From contig DASRPM010000098.1 in NCBI GenBank assembly GCA_035646375.1, forward strand, positions 1-63,025: 63,025 nucleotides of DNA. The letters are read 5' to 3'. The stretch's first letter is position 1; every line of letters starts with the position of its first letter. Of the stretch, positions 29,663 to 37,522 are shown piece by piece. Source of the DNA: DASYRM01 sp035646375 (GTDB lineage Bacteria > Acidobacteriota > Vicinamibacteria > Vicinamibacterales > UBA2999). The position numbers and the translations under genes are program-made. The notes under the pieces were generated by a model, which did no database searches, had not been told where the DNA came from, and worked only from the letters and a program-made list of their open reading frames with translations.

Positions 29663-30400
29663 ATGTTCGAACGCTACACCGAGAGAGCCCGCCGGGTGCT
29701 CTTTTTCGCCCGCTACGAAGCCTCCCAGCTAGGGAGCGTCTCGATCGGGTCCGAACATCTCCTCCTCGGCATCCTGCGTGACGGCGGAGTCCACGCCCGG
29801 GCGTTCGCCGGAGCGGCCCTCGACTACGTGGCGGTGCGACAGGAGCTTGCCGACGCCGTCGCCGGGAACGCCAAGATCGCAACCTCGGTCGAGATGCCGT
29901 TTGCCGCCGCCGCGAAGGCGGCCCTCGAAGCCGCGGCACAGGAAGCCGACCGGCTCAAGGACCCGTATATCGGGACCGAGCACCTGCTGCTGGCGCTGCT
30001 CCACGAGTCCGGGACGGTGGTCGCCGGCATCCTGAGCCGGGCCGGTCTGCGCCTCGAGATGGCGCGCGACGCCGTGGACCTGCTCGCCAGTCCTGGTGGC
30101 CGCCAGCGGCACGTCGTGCTCGTCCAGGTCACCATCCGCCGCGCGATGCAGGACGAGTTCTCGGCGGCGCTGCTGCACAACGCCCGCGAGTCGGTGCGGC
30201 ACGACCCTGGCTGTCTCCGTTTCGACGTCAGTCAGGACAAAGAACACCCCGAAAACTGGGTCCTGTACGAGGTCTACGACAGTCCCGAAGCCCACGCCCT
30301 CCACCGGCAGTCGCCGCACTTCCTTGCCTACGACGCCGTCGCGGCACGCGCCGTCGTGGAAAAGACGGTCTCCAAATACGCGGGCTGGCACATTAGCTAG
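29663..30400 (+). CDS. Clp N-domain fused to an antibiotic-biosynthesis-monooxygenase (ABM) domain
   Basis: A 245-residue protein. Residues 1-142 are a double Clp N-domain nearly identical at its start to the neighbouring ClpC (both begin MFERYTERARRVLFF and continue ARYEASQLGS). EHLLLGIL and GTEHLLLALL mark the two repeats. From residue about 148 an ABM-type dimeric ferredoxin-like domain begins (VLVQVTIRRAMQDEF, GCLRFDVSQDKEHPENW and VLYEVYDSPEAHALHRQS). There is no AAA module, so it cannot unfold proteins by itself. It probably arose by duplication of the clpC 5' end. It might act as an adaptor or decoy for ClpC, or as a stand-alone oxygenase/heme-like enzyme with a targeting domain; both are inference. 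Confidence 0.85.
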   Translation: MFERYTERARRVLFFARYEASQLGSVSIGSEHLLLGILRDGGVHARAFAGAALDYVAVRQELADAVAGNAKIATSVEMPFAAAAKAALEAAAQEADRLKDPYIGTEHLLLALLHESGTVVAGILSRAGLRLEMARDAVDLLASPGGRQRHVVLVQVTIRRAMQDEFSAALLHNARESVRHDPGCLRFDVSQDKEHPENWVLYEVYDSPEAHALHRQSPHFLAYDAVAARAVVEKTVSKYAGWHIS

Positions 30401-30469
30401 CCGGGCGTCCCCCGGGTGGGGCATCCACCGAAACCTAACGAGCGTCAGGACTTAAACGCGGAGAGACGA

Positions 30470-30498
30470 TTGGCGGACCGCCGGGTTTGCCCTATAAT
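30470..30498 (+). promoter_or_regulatory. sigma-70-type promoter of clpC
   Basis: TTGGCG at 30470-30475 and a perfect TATAAT at 30493-30498 with 17 bases between. It gives a leader of about 42 bases. I see neither a HAIR nor a CtsR box over it. Confidence 0.65.
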
Positions 30499-30505
30499 GA
30501 CCACC

Positions 30506-30535
30506 AGAGGTTCAACGTTGCCATCCCTAACCTCT
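30506..30535 (+). promoter_or_regulatory. hairpin in clpC leader
   Basis: AGAGGTT (30506-30512) and AACCTCT (30529-30535) form a seven-pair stem; the loop contains the palindrome CAACGTTG. It ends 11 bases before ATG 30547, so it sits over the transcription start and the ribosome approach region and might modulate translation. Confidence 0.4.
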
Positions 30536-30546
30536 AGGCAGGCCTG

Positions 30547-32982
30547 ATGTTCGAAAGGTACACGGAACGCGCGCGCAGGGTGCTGTTTTTCGCTCGTTAC
30601 GAGGCCAGCCAGCTTGGCAGCATGTCGATCGAAACCGAGCACCTCCTGCTCGGTCTGATCCGCGAAGGCAAGGGTCTGACGAGCCGGATCTTCGCCCGCT
30701 CGCACCTCTCCCTGGAAAACATCCGAAAAGAGATCGAAGGCCGGACCGTGTTCCGGGAAAAAGTCTCCACTTCCGTGGAGATGCCGCTCAGCGCCGAGAC
30801 CAAGCGCGTGCTCCAGTGCGCCGCGGAAGAGGCCGACCGCCTGCTCCACAACTACATCGGTACCGAGCACGTGCTGCTCGGCATCCTGCGCGAGGAGCGC
30901 TCCGTCGCGGCGTCGATCCTGATGGAGAAGGGGATGCGCCTGCACACCGTGCGGGAAGACATCGTCCAGCTCCTGAACGAGAAGACCACGTTGTCGCGCG
31001 GCAAGGAAACGCCGCTGCTCGCCGAGTTCAGCCGCGACCTCACCGAGGCCGCGATGAAGAACTCGCTCGATCCGCTCGTGGGCCGCAGCTATGAGATCGA
31101 GCGCGTGCAGCAGGTGCTGTGCCGCCGCACCAAGAACAACGCGGTGCTGATCGGCGAGCCCGGCGTGGGCAAGACGGCCATCGTCGAAGGGCTGGCGCAG
31201 AAAGTAGTGTACGGCGACGTGCCGCACTTCCTCGCCGACAAGCGCATCCTGGCGCTCGACATCTCGCTCATCGTGGCGGGCACCAAGTATCGCGGTCAGT
31301 TCGAGGAGCGCCTCAAGGCGATCATGAAGGAGCTGACCGAGAACCCGAACATCATCGTGTTCATCGACGAGCTCCACACGCTGGTGGGCGCGGGTTCGGC
31401 CGAAGGCTCGCTCGACGCGGCCAATATCCTCAAGCCGGCGCTCTCGCGCGGCGAGATCCGCTGCATCGGCGCCACGACGCCGGCGGAGTATCGCAAGTAC
31501 ATCGAGAAGGACCGCTCGCTCGAGCGCCGCTTCCAGGCGATCAAGGTCGATCCGCCGGCGGAGAAGGAAGCCGTCGAGATCCTGCTCGGCGTGAAGGATC
31601 GCTACGAGCAGTTCCACCACGTCGAGTACACGCGCGAGGCCATCGAAGCCTCGGTCTACCAGTCGAGCCGCTACATCACGGACCGGTTCCTGCCCGACAA
31701 GGCGATCGACCTGCTCGACGAGGCCGGCGCGCGGGCCAAGCTGAAGGAAGCCGGCTACAGCGAGGAGTTCGGCGAGATCAACAAGAGCATCCGCGTGGCG
31801 GTGGAGCGGATGGAGCAGGCGGTCTCGCAGAAGGACTTCGAGACGGCGCAGAAGGCTCGGGAAGAGGAGCTCTCCGCACGCGAGAACCTGGCCTTCGTGC
31901 GCGAGCGCTTCGACGTGAAGTCGAGCGCCCGCAAGGTGGTCGTCGGCCGTCAGGACATCGACGAAGTGGTGTCGAAGTGGACGGGCGTCCCGATCACGTC
32001 GATCAACCAGGACGAAGGCGACAAGCTGCTGCGCATGGAGTCGGACCTCCACAAGCGCGTGATCAGCCAGGAGAAGGCAATCTCCGCGGTGTCGCGCGCC
32101 ATCCGCCGCTCGCGCGCCGGCCTCAAGAACCCGAGCCGCCCGGTGGGCAGCTTCATCTTCCTGGGCCCGACCGGCGTCGGCAAGACGGAGCTGGCGCGGG
32201 CGCTCGCCAACTTCCTGTTCGGCAGCGACCACGCGCTCATCCGCTTCGACATGTCCGAGTACATGGAAAAGCATTCGGTGTCGAAGCTGATCGGCTCGCC
32301 GCCCGGCTACGTGGGCCACGAGGAAGGCGGCCAGCTCACCGAGAAGGTGAAGCGCAGCCCCTACTCGGTGGTGCTGCTCGACGAGATCGAGAAGGCGCAC
32401 CCGGACATCTTCAACATCCTGCTGCAGGTGTTCGAGGACGGCCATCTCACCGACGGCCTGGGGAATCGTGTGAACTTCAAGAACACGATCATCATCATGA
32501 CGTCGAACATCGGCGCCCGCTTCATCCAGAAGAAGGCGTCGCTCGGGTTCCAGGGCAGCGACGTGGGCGCGATCGAGAAGAACGTGAGCGAGATGGTGCT
32601 CGGCGAGGTGAAGCGCACCTTCAACCCCGAGTTCATCAACCGCGTGGACGAGATCATCGTGTTCGAGGCGCTCACCGATGACGACCTGCGCACGATCACG
32701 GGGCTCCTGGTCGATCAGCTCAACGCCAACCTGGCGGACCGCCGCATGAAGATCAAAGTGGCGCCGGAGGTCATCGACTGGATCATCGACATCACGTGCA
32801 AGGACCGGTCGTACGGCGCCCGGCCGCTGCGCCGCGCGATCCAGCGCTACGTCGAGGATCCGCTGTCGGAAGAGCTCATTCGCGGTCACCTGCGCGACGG
32901 CGAGGTCGAGGTGTACCTCGAAGGGGGGCAGATTGCCTACCGCCCGGCTGGAGAGCTCACCGGCGGCCGTCAGCTGGTGTAA
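30547..32982 (+). CDS. clpC: ATP-dependent Clp protease ATPase subunit ClpC
   Basis: An 811-residue AAA+ unfoldase that feeds substrates to ClpP. The double Clp N-domain covers residues 1-145; the first AAA module has Walker A GEPGVGKT (203-210) and Walker B VFIDELH; a middle region with a UVR-like coiled coil (KDFETAQKAREEELSAREN) marks ClpC rather than ClpA or ClpB; the second AAA module has GPTGVGKT (540-547) and LLDEIEKAHPD; the tail ends after RSYGARPLRRAIQRYVEDPLSE. ClpP is not in the window. It lies 146 bases after the ClpN-ABM gene, behind its own promoter. Confidence 0.96.
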   Translation: MFERYTERARRVLFFARYEASQLGSMSIETEHLLLGLIREGKGLTSRIFARSHLSLENIRKEIEGRTVFREKVSTSVEMPLSAETKRVLQCAAEEADRLLHNYIGTEHVLLGILREERSVAASILMEKGMRLHTVREDIVQLLNEKTTLSRGKETPLLAEFSRDLTEAAMKNSLDPLVGRSYEIERVQQVLCRRTKNNAVLIGEPGVGKTAIVEGLAQKVVYGDVPHFLADKRILALDISLIVAGTKYRGQFEERLKAIMKELTENPNIIVFIDELHTLVGAGSAEGSLDAANILKPALSRGEIRCIGATTPAEYRKYIEKDRSLERRFQAIKVDPPAEKEAVEILLGVKDRYEQFHHVEYTREAIEASVYQSSRYITDRFLPDKAIDLLDEAGARAKLKEAGYSEEFGEINKSIRVAVERMEQAVSQKDFETAQKAREEELSARENLAFVRERFDVKSSARKVVVGRQDIDEVVSKWTGVPITSINQDEGDKLLRMESDLHKRVISQEKAISAVSRAIRRSRAGLKNPSRPVGSFIFLGPTGVGKTELARALANFLFGSDHALIRFDMSEYMEKHSVSKLIGSPPGYVGHEEGGQLTEKVKRSPYSVVLLDEIEKAHPDIFNILLQVFEDGHLTDGLGNRVNFKNTIIIMTSNIGARFIQKKASLGFQGSDVGAIEKNVSEMVLGEVKRTFNPEFINRVDEIIVFEALTDDDLRTITGLLVDQLNANLADRRMKIKVAPEVIDWIIDITCKDRSYGARPLRRAIQRYVEDPLSEELIRGHLRDGEVEVYLEGGQIAYRPAGELTGGRQLV

Positions 32983-32992
32983 ACGCCTGCTC

Positions 32993-33015
32993 GCCCGGCC
33001 GTTTCCCGGCCGGGC
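32993..33015 (+). terminator. clpC terminator hairpin
   Basis: GCCCGGCCG (32993-33001) and CGGCCGGGC (33007-33015) form a perfect nine-pair stem with loop TTTCC, ten bases after the clpC stop. No T tract follows. Confidence 0.6.
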
Positions 33016-33036
33016 TCGTCCTACTTCCAGTGCGAA

Positions 33037-33056
33037 CCGGCCCGGCTTTGGGCCGG
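33037..33056 (+). terminator. second hairpin between clpC and bamA
   Basis: CCGGCCC (33037-33043) and GGGCCGG (33050-33056) form a seven-pair stem with loop GGCTTT. With the hairpin at 32993-33015 it forms a tandem pair in the clpC-bamA gap. Confidence 0.5.
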
Positions 33057-33124
33057 CGTCCCGAAGCGCCGCCTGATTCGGTAGACTCTTTCTGTTTGGA
33101 ATTCGCGGGAGTTCGTGGGGTTTG

Positions 33125-36049
33125 ATGGGTAGAGAGCACGCACGCGGCGGTCCCTGGCTGGTAGTCCTGGGCCTGATGATGGTGGCCTGCGGGCCCCTGC
33201 AGGTGACGACCGTCGCCGCGGGACCAGCCGCGCCCCCACCGGCGGCGCCCGCACCGCAGGCGGCGGCGGCCGAGGCTCCGGCGCCTGCCCAGGAGCGCGC
33301 GCTCGCCACCATCACCACGACGCCGTGCGGCACGCCTCTGGCCGCGCCGGCCGCGCTCCCTCCGGCGAACTCGGCCCCCTTCGTGTGGCAGCTCGAAGTG
33401 TGCTTCCCCCGGCAGGGGAACGCGCCCGTCATCGAGTCGGAAACCTACATGTACTACATCAAGCTGCGTGGCAGTCAGCCATCGCAGGGCATCTTCGTGC
33501 CCTACGGCGACGCCACCGAGCAGACGATGCTCACCGACTTCAAGACGCTCTGGGGCACCAACTTCCTCGAGGACCTCTCCATCGACATCACGGACTTCAC
33601 CTTCGAGAACGGCGTCGTCGGCAAGATCGTGACCTACAACATGGAGGAGCGCGAGCGGGTCAAGATCGTCGACTACCAGGGCAGCAAGCAGATCGACCGC
33701 ACGAAAATCGACGAGAAGCTGGCCGAACGCAACGTGGAGCTCCGCCTCGACTCGTTCCTCGACGAGGGCGTCATCCGCCGCGTCGAGGGCGTGCTGCGCT
33801 CGTTCATGGCGGAGAAGGGCTTCACCAACGCCGAGGTGACGCACAAGATCACGCCGGTGGCGGGCGGGCCGAAGCTCGTGAACGTCACGTTCAACGTCAG
33901 CGAGGGGCCGAAGATCAAGATTCGCAAGGTGGACTTCGTCGGCAACACCGCCTTCAGCGACGGCCGCCTGCAGCGCCGCCTCAAGGAGAACAAGCCGAAG
34001 GGCATCATCTCCTTCATCACCGGCAGCGGTACCTACAAGGAAAACGAGTACGAAGCGGACGTCGAGCGTGTCGTCGAGTTCTACCAGAACAACGGGTACG
34101 CGCGCGCGCGCGTCGGCCAGCCTGAGCTGAAGACGCTCGAAAACACCAAGGACGGCAAGACGCGCTGGATCGAGCTGCGCATTCCCGTCACGGAAGGACC
34201 GCGCTACCAGTTCGGCAATCTCGGATTCGACGGCAACACCATCTTCAAGACCGAAGGGCTGCGCCCGCTCTATACGGTGGAGAAGGGCGAGTGGTACAGC
34301 CGCAAGAAGCTGGACGACGGCCGCAAGAAGTCGCAGGAAGTCTACGGCCGGTTCGGCTACATGGAGTTCACGGCGTTCCCGGACCTGTCGTACAGCGACG
34401 ACCCCTCGGTCGAAGACCAGCTGGCGAACCAGATCCCCGAGGCGCTGCGCGCGCCGCCCGAGGCGGCGTCCGGCGCCAAACCGGTGCCCGTCGCCGACAT
34501 CACCATGCGGATCGAAGAGGGGCCGCAGTACTTCGTCAACCGCATCACCTTCACCGGCAACACCACCACTCGCGACAACGTCATCCGCCGCGAGATGCGC
34601 CTGTTCGAGGGCGGCGTCTTCGATACCGAGGCGCTCAAGTTCAGCGTCCGTCGTCTCAACCAGCTTGGCTACTTCAAGAATCTGGAAGGGAACGACAAGG
34701 ACATGAAGGTGGACAAGACTCCCGGCAAGCCGAACGCCGTGGACGTCACGCTGAAGTTCGAAGAGCAGAACCGCAACCAGCTCACCTTCGGCGCCGGCGT
34801 GTCGCAGTACGAAGGCGTGTTCGGCCAGCTCGCGTTCCAGACCTCCAACTTCATGGGACGCGGCGAGAGCCTGACGGTGTCGATGACGGCCGGCGACCGG
34901 TCGCAGAATTACCAGCTCGGGTTCACTGAACCGTTCCTGTTCGATCGGAACATCACCGGCGGGTTCGACATCTACAAGCGCTCGCTGCAGTACATCGGCT
35001 ACTACACGCAGAAGTCCACGGGCGGCAACCTGGTCTTCGGGTTCCCGGTCGCCAACTTCAGCCGGCTGTTCTTCAACTACTCGTACGAGACGACCAGGAT
35101 TGGCGATCTCAACGAGGCCCTCATCGACCAGTCGTGTCTGCTGCGCAGCACGGGGTGTTCGATCATCTCGTCGGTGGGCGATCTCGGCGCGCTGACGCCG
35201 ACGCAGGTGGACATCCTGCGCCGCAACCCGTTCGTCTACGACTCGCTGCTGGTGGGACAGGGCGGCTCGCGCTCGATCAGCAAGGTCACCCCGAGCTTCG
35301 TCCACAACACGGTGGACAACCCGATCTTCCCGTCCACGGGCCGCCGGCTCACCGCGGCACTCGACCTGGCGGTGCTTGGCGGCAACACGAAGTTCTACAA
35401 GCCCCGGGTGGAAGGGATCATGTTCTTCCGCCACACGTCGCGGACGTCGTTCGGGTTCCGCGGTCAGGCGGAGTACATCGCGCCGGTCGGCGACAGCACC
35501 TGCGTCGTGATTCCGCCGGCGACGACCTGCTCGCCGTCGCTGCCGATCTTCGAGCGGCTGTTCCTGGGCGGCGAGTACAGCGTGCGCGGCTTCGACATCC
35601 GCTCGATCGGCCCCACGGTGCCCGGATCGCCGATCGTGCTCGGCGGCAACAAGAGCCTGCTGTTCAACGCCGAGTACATGTTCTCGATCGCCAGCCAGGT
35701 GCGCATCGTGGGCTTCTTCGACGCCGGCCAGGTGCGCGACTTCGGCGAAAGTTTCGTGTGGAAGGAAGATCTGACGAGGACGACCCCCGTCATCCCGCCG
35801 CTGCTGGATCCGTTCGCGTCGAGCAACCTCATCGATCCGTCCGCGCCGACGACCGTGACCGAATTCATCGGGCGCACCCACGCATTCAAGACCTCGACGG
35901 GTCTCGAGCTGCGCTTCTTCATGCCGGTGCTGAACGTGCCGTTCCGGCTGATCTACTCGTTCAATCCGAGCCGCGCCGGGGTGCTCGACAACAGCCTGCA
36001 GCCGGCGAAGAAGACAACCTTCCGGTTCGCTGTTGGCACGACGTTCTAG
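33125..36049 (+). CDS. bamA: outer-membrane protein assembly factor BamA
   Basis: A 974-residue Omp85 protein that folds beta-barrel proteins into the outer membrane. An N-terminal export sequence (about residues 10-24) is followed by a Pro/Ala-rich linker of roughly 60 residues, POTRA repeats to about residue 570 (landmarks VRRVEGVL-like helices, VDFVGNTAF, LGFDGNTIF, ITFTGNTTTRDNVIRREM) and a C-terminal 16-stranded barrel with FLGGEYSVRGFD, the loop-6 RGF motif. The last residue is Phe, as expected. VACG near residue 22 looks a little like a lipobox, which would be odd for BamA. ATG 33125 is chosen; TTG 33122 is also in frame. The Pro-rich extension before POTRA 1 makes it longer than the usual 800. 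Confidence 0.94.
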   Translation: MGREHARGGPWLVVLGLMMVACGPLQVTTVAAGPAAPPPAAPAPQAAAAEAPAPAQERALATITTTPCGTPLAAPAALPPANSAPFVWQLEVCFPRQGNAPVIESETYMYYIKLRGSQPSQGIFVPYGDATEQTMLTDFKTLWGTNFLEDLSIDITDFTFENGVVGKIVTYNMEERERVKIVDYQGSKQIDRTKIDEKLAERNVELRLDSFLDEGVIRRVEGVLRSFMAEKGFTNAEVTHKITPVAGGPKLVNVTFNVSEGPKIKIRKVDFVGNTAFSDGRLQRRLKENKPKGIISFITGSGTYKENEYEADVERVVEFYQNNGYARARVGQPELKTLENTKDGKTRWIELRIPVTEGPRYQFGNLGFDGNTIFKTEGLRPLYTVEKGEWYSRKKLDDGRKKSQEVYGRFGYMEFTAFPDLSYSDDPSVEDQLANQIPEALRAPPEAASGAKPVPVADITMRIEEGPQYFVNRITFTGNTTTRDNVIRREMRLFEGGVFDTEALKFSVRRLNQLGYFKNLEGNDKDMKVDKTPGKPNAVDVTLKFEEQNRNQLTFGAGVSQYEGVFGQLAFQTSNFMGRGESLTVSMTAGDRSQNYQLGFTEPFLFDRNITGGFDIYKRSLQYIGYYTQKSTGGNLVFGFPVANFSRLFFNYSYETTRIGDLNEALIDQSCLLRSTGCSIISSVGDLGALTPTQVDILRRNPFVYDSLLVGQGGSRSISKVTPSFVHNTVDNPIFPSTGRRLTAALDLAVLGGNTKFYKPRVEGIMFFRHTSRTSFGFRGQAEYIAPVGDSTCVVIPPATTCSPSLPIFERLFLGGEYSVRGFDIRSIGPTVPGSPIVLGGNKSLLFNAEYMFSIASQVRIVGFFDAGQVRDFGESFVWKEDLTRTTPVIPPLLDPFASSNLIDPSAPTTVTEFIGRTHAFKTSTGLELRFFMPVLNVPFRLIYSFNPSRAGVLDNSLQPAKKTTFRFAVGTTF

Positions 36050-36060
36050 CGAACCGCTGT

Positions 36061-36156
36061 CGGCTCTCGGTTTTGGACTTTAGGCCTTGGGCCTGGAGGG
36101 CTTCAGGCGCGGTAGCCTTGAGCCGGCTAGAGCCCAAAGCCCAGAGCCGAAAGCCG
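36061..36156. repeat. heptad-repeat hairpin, copy 4 (degenerate)
   Basis: The left arm reads CGGCTCT, CGGTTTT, GGACTTT, AGGCCTT and the right arm, read on the other strand, CGGCTTT, CGGCTCT, GGGCTTT, GGGCTCT. So both arms keep the seven-base period though the units have drifted from copies 1-3. It lies between the convergent bamA and lipoprotein genes and may terminate both. Confidence 0.65.
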
Positions 36157-36163
36157 GCAAGTG

Positions 36164-36628
36164 TCAGAAATGCGTGACGGTGAGCTGATAGGAAGTCGCC
36201 TGTCTCAGCCCGTTCACACCGCCGGCGTCGTAGACGCGCACGCAGTAGTTGCCGGTGGCCGTCGCGGACGCGGTAAGAGCGACACCCACGGTGGCCGCGT
36301 CGTTGGCCAGTGTCGGGGCGCCCACGCTGCAGGCGAGGCCGTTCCAGGTCCCGATGCTCAGGCCGAGGGTAACGTCCGACGGGTCGAGGGCGGTGAAGGT
36401 GGCGACCACGGCGCCGGCGGTCTGCACCACGAACGGCTGGGTAATGGCGCCATTGACGGTGACCGTGCCCTCGAAGGTCTCGGTGACCGAGGTCGGCAGC
36501 GGCGTATCGGGATTCGTAATCGGGTCGTCGCCGCAGCCGGCGGCGGCAAGTGCGGCGGCGACCAGCACCGGGCCGGTCAGCCCGCGCAGCAGGCGGCGCA
36601 GGGGGCGGAGGCGAAGTGAAGAATGCAT
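36164..36628 (-). CDS. putative outer-membrane lipoprotein with PPC-like domain
   Basis: A 154-residue protein. After a basic start (HSSLRLRPLRRLLRG) a hydrophobic stretch leads to the lipobox AAGC and then GDDPITNPDTP, a typical flexible tether. The remaining 110 residues form a beta-rich domain (TETFEGTVTVNGAITQPFVV, TFTALDPSDVTLGLSIG, GNYCVRVYD) resembling bacterial pre-peptidase C-terminal domains. ATG 36628 is set by the signal peptide; the open frame upstream is not protein-like. Function unknown; it sits between bamA and skp but on the opposite strand. Confidence 0.75.
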   Translation of the reverse strand: MHSSLRLRPLRRLLRGLTGPVLVAAALAAAGCGDDPITNPDTPLPTSVTETFEGTVTVNGAITQPFVVQTAGAVVATFTALDPSDVTLGLSIGTWNGLACSVGAPTLANDAATVGVALTASATATGNYCVRVYDAGGVNGLRQATSYQLTVTHF

Positions 36629-36671
36629 TCGGTTGGATGTCTCCCGCGCCGGCAGGCGCAATCGGTTGATC

Positions 36672-36700
36672 TTACTTGGCAGGTACGGGTGGAGTAAAAT
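36672..36700 (+). promoter_or_regulatory. possible promoter of skp
   Basis: TTACTT at 36672-36677 and TAAAAT at 36695-36700 with 17 bases between, in the only AT-richer part of the lipoprotein-skp gap. It would serve the long skp-lpx-mqn run of genes. Confidence 0.4.
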
Positions 36701-36779
36701 TGCCATCAGTCCATAGGACGCGCATTCGTAGAGGCGGGTCTGCACAGCCCGTCCCGCGCAACAGAAAGGACCGACGTTG

Positions 36780-37460
36780 ATGAGAGTGTTAGCCGCGGCC
36801 CTGGCGGTCAGCATGCTGCTGGCGGCTTCCGAAACCTACGCGCAGGCCCCCGCTCCGGCCCGGCCCGCCGGTCAGGCGCCCGCGCCCGCGGCCCCGCGTC
36901 CCGCGACCCCGGCGCCCGCGCCGGCCGCGGCCCCCGCCCCGCCGCTCGTGAAGTTCCAGGACGGGTTGAAATACGCCTACATCCGCATCGACCGCATCGC
37001 CGCGGAGTCGAATGAGGGGAAGGCGCTCAACGACCGTGTCAAGGGGCTGAACGACCAGAAAGTGCGCGAGCTGAACGAGAAGAACAAGGCGCTGCAGTCG
37101 GCGCAGCAGAAGCTCGATACGGGCGGCAGCGTGCTGAACGACGCGGCCCGGGCGCAGCTCGCGGCCGACATCGAGCGGCAGCAGCGCGACATCCAGCGCT
37201 TCACCGAGGACGCGCAGCAGGATCTCCAGGCGCTGCAGCAGCAGCTCCAGGAGGAGTTCACCCGCAAGCTGAACCCGGTGCTCGAGAAGGTCGCCAAGGA
37301 GAAGCAGGTCCACATGGTGTTCAATGCGACGGAGAGCGGCCTCGTGTGGGCCGACCCGTCGATGGACTTGACGAGCGACATCATCCGGACGCTCGACGCC
37401 TCGGCGCCGGCGCCCGCGACGGCCAAGCCGGCAGCCCCGGCGGCGCCCCCGGCGAAATAG
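36780..37460 (+). CDS. skp: periplasmic chaperone of the Skp/OmpH family
   Basis: A 226-residue periplasmic protein. The signal peptide (RVLAAALAVSMLLAASETYAQ) is followed by a Pro/Ala linker, then the OmpH core: a short strand (YAYIRIDRIAAESNEGKAL) and a long coiled-coil hairpin rich in Gln and Glu (about residues 75-170), then the closing strand VHMVFNATESGLVWADPS. Skp trimers hold unfolded outer-membrane proteins on the way to BamA. The tail is again Ala/Pro-rich. ATG 36780 follows AAAGGA; TTG 36777 is also in frame. Confidence 0.9.
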   Translation: MRVLAAALAVSMLLAASETYAQAPAPARPAGQAPAPAAPRPATPAPAPAAAPAPPLVKFQDGLKYAYIRIDRIAAESNEGKALNDRVKGLNDQKVRELNEKNKALQSAQQKLDTGGSVLNDAARAQLAADIERQQRDIQRFTEDAQQDLQALQQQLQEEFTRKLNPVLEKVAKEKQVHMVFNATESGLVWADPSMDLTSDIIRTLDASAPAPATAKPAAPAAPPAK

Positions 37461-37478
37461 GGCCGCCAGTACTTGCCT

Positions 37479-37504
37479 GCCACCGGGGACACATCCCCGG
37501 TGGC
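37479..37504 (+). terminator. perfect hairpin between skp and fabZ-lpxA
   Basis: GCCACCGGGGA (37479-37489) and TCCCCGGTGGC (37494-37504) form an eleven-pair perfect stem with loop CACA, 18 bases after the skp stop and 18 bases before the GTG of the next gene. No T tract follows, so it may attenuate rather than end transcription, or protect skp mRNA from 3' decay. Confidence 0.6.
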
Positions 37505-37522
37505 GAATCAGTTCGCTTCGAC

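Noticed and set aside
30401..30469. HAIR or CtsR operator before clpC
   Set aside because: No seven-base direct repeat of the CtsR type and no CTTGAGT-like dyad could be found over the promoter.
33180..33200. Lipobox making BamA a lipoprotein
   Set aside because: VACG lacks the usual Leu and Ala/Ser pattern at the right positions, and BamA proteins use an ordinary signal peptide.
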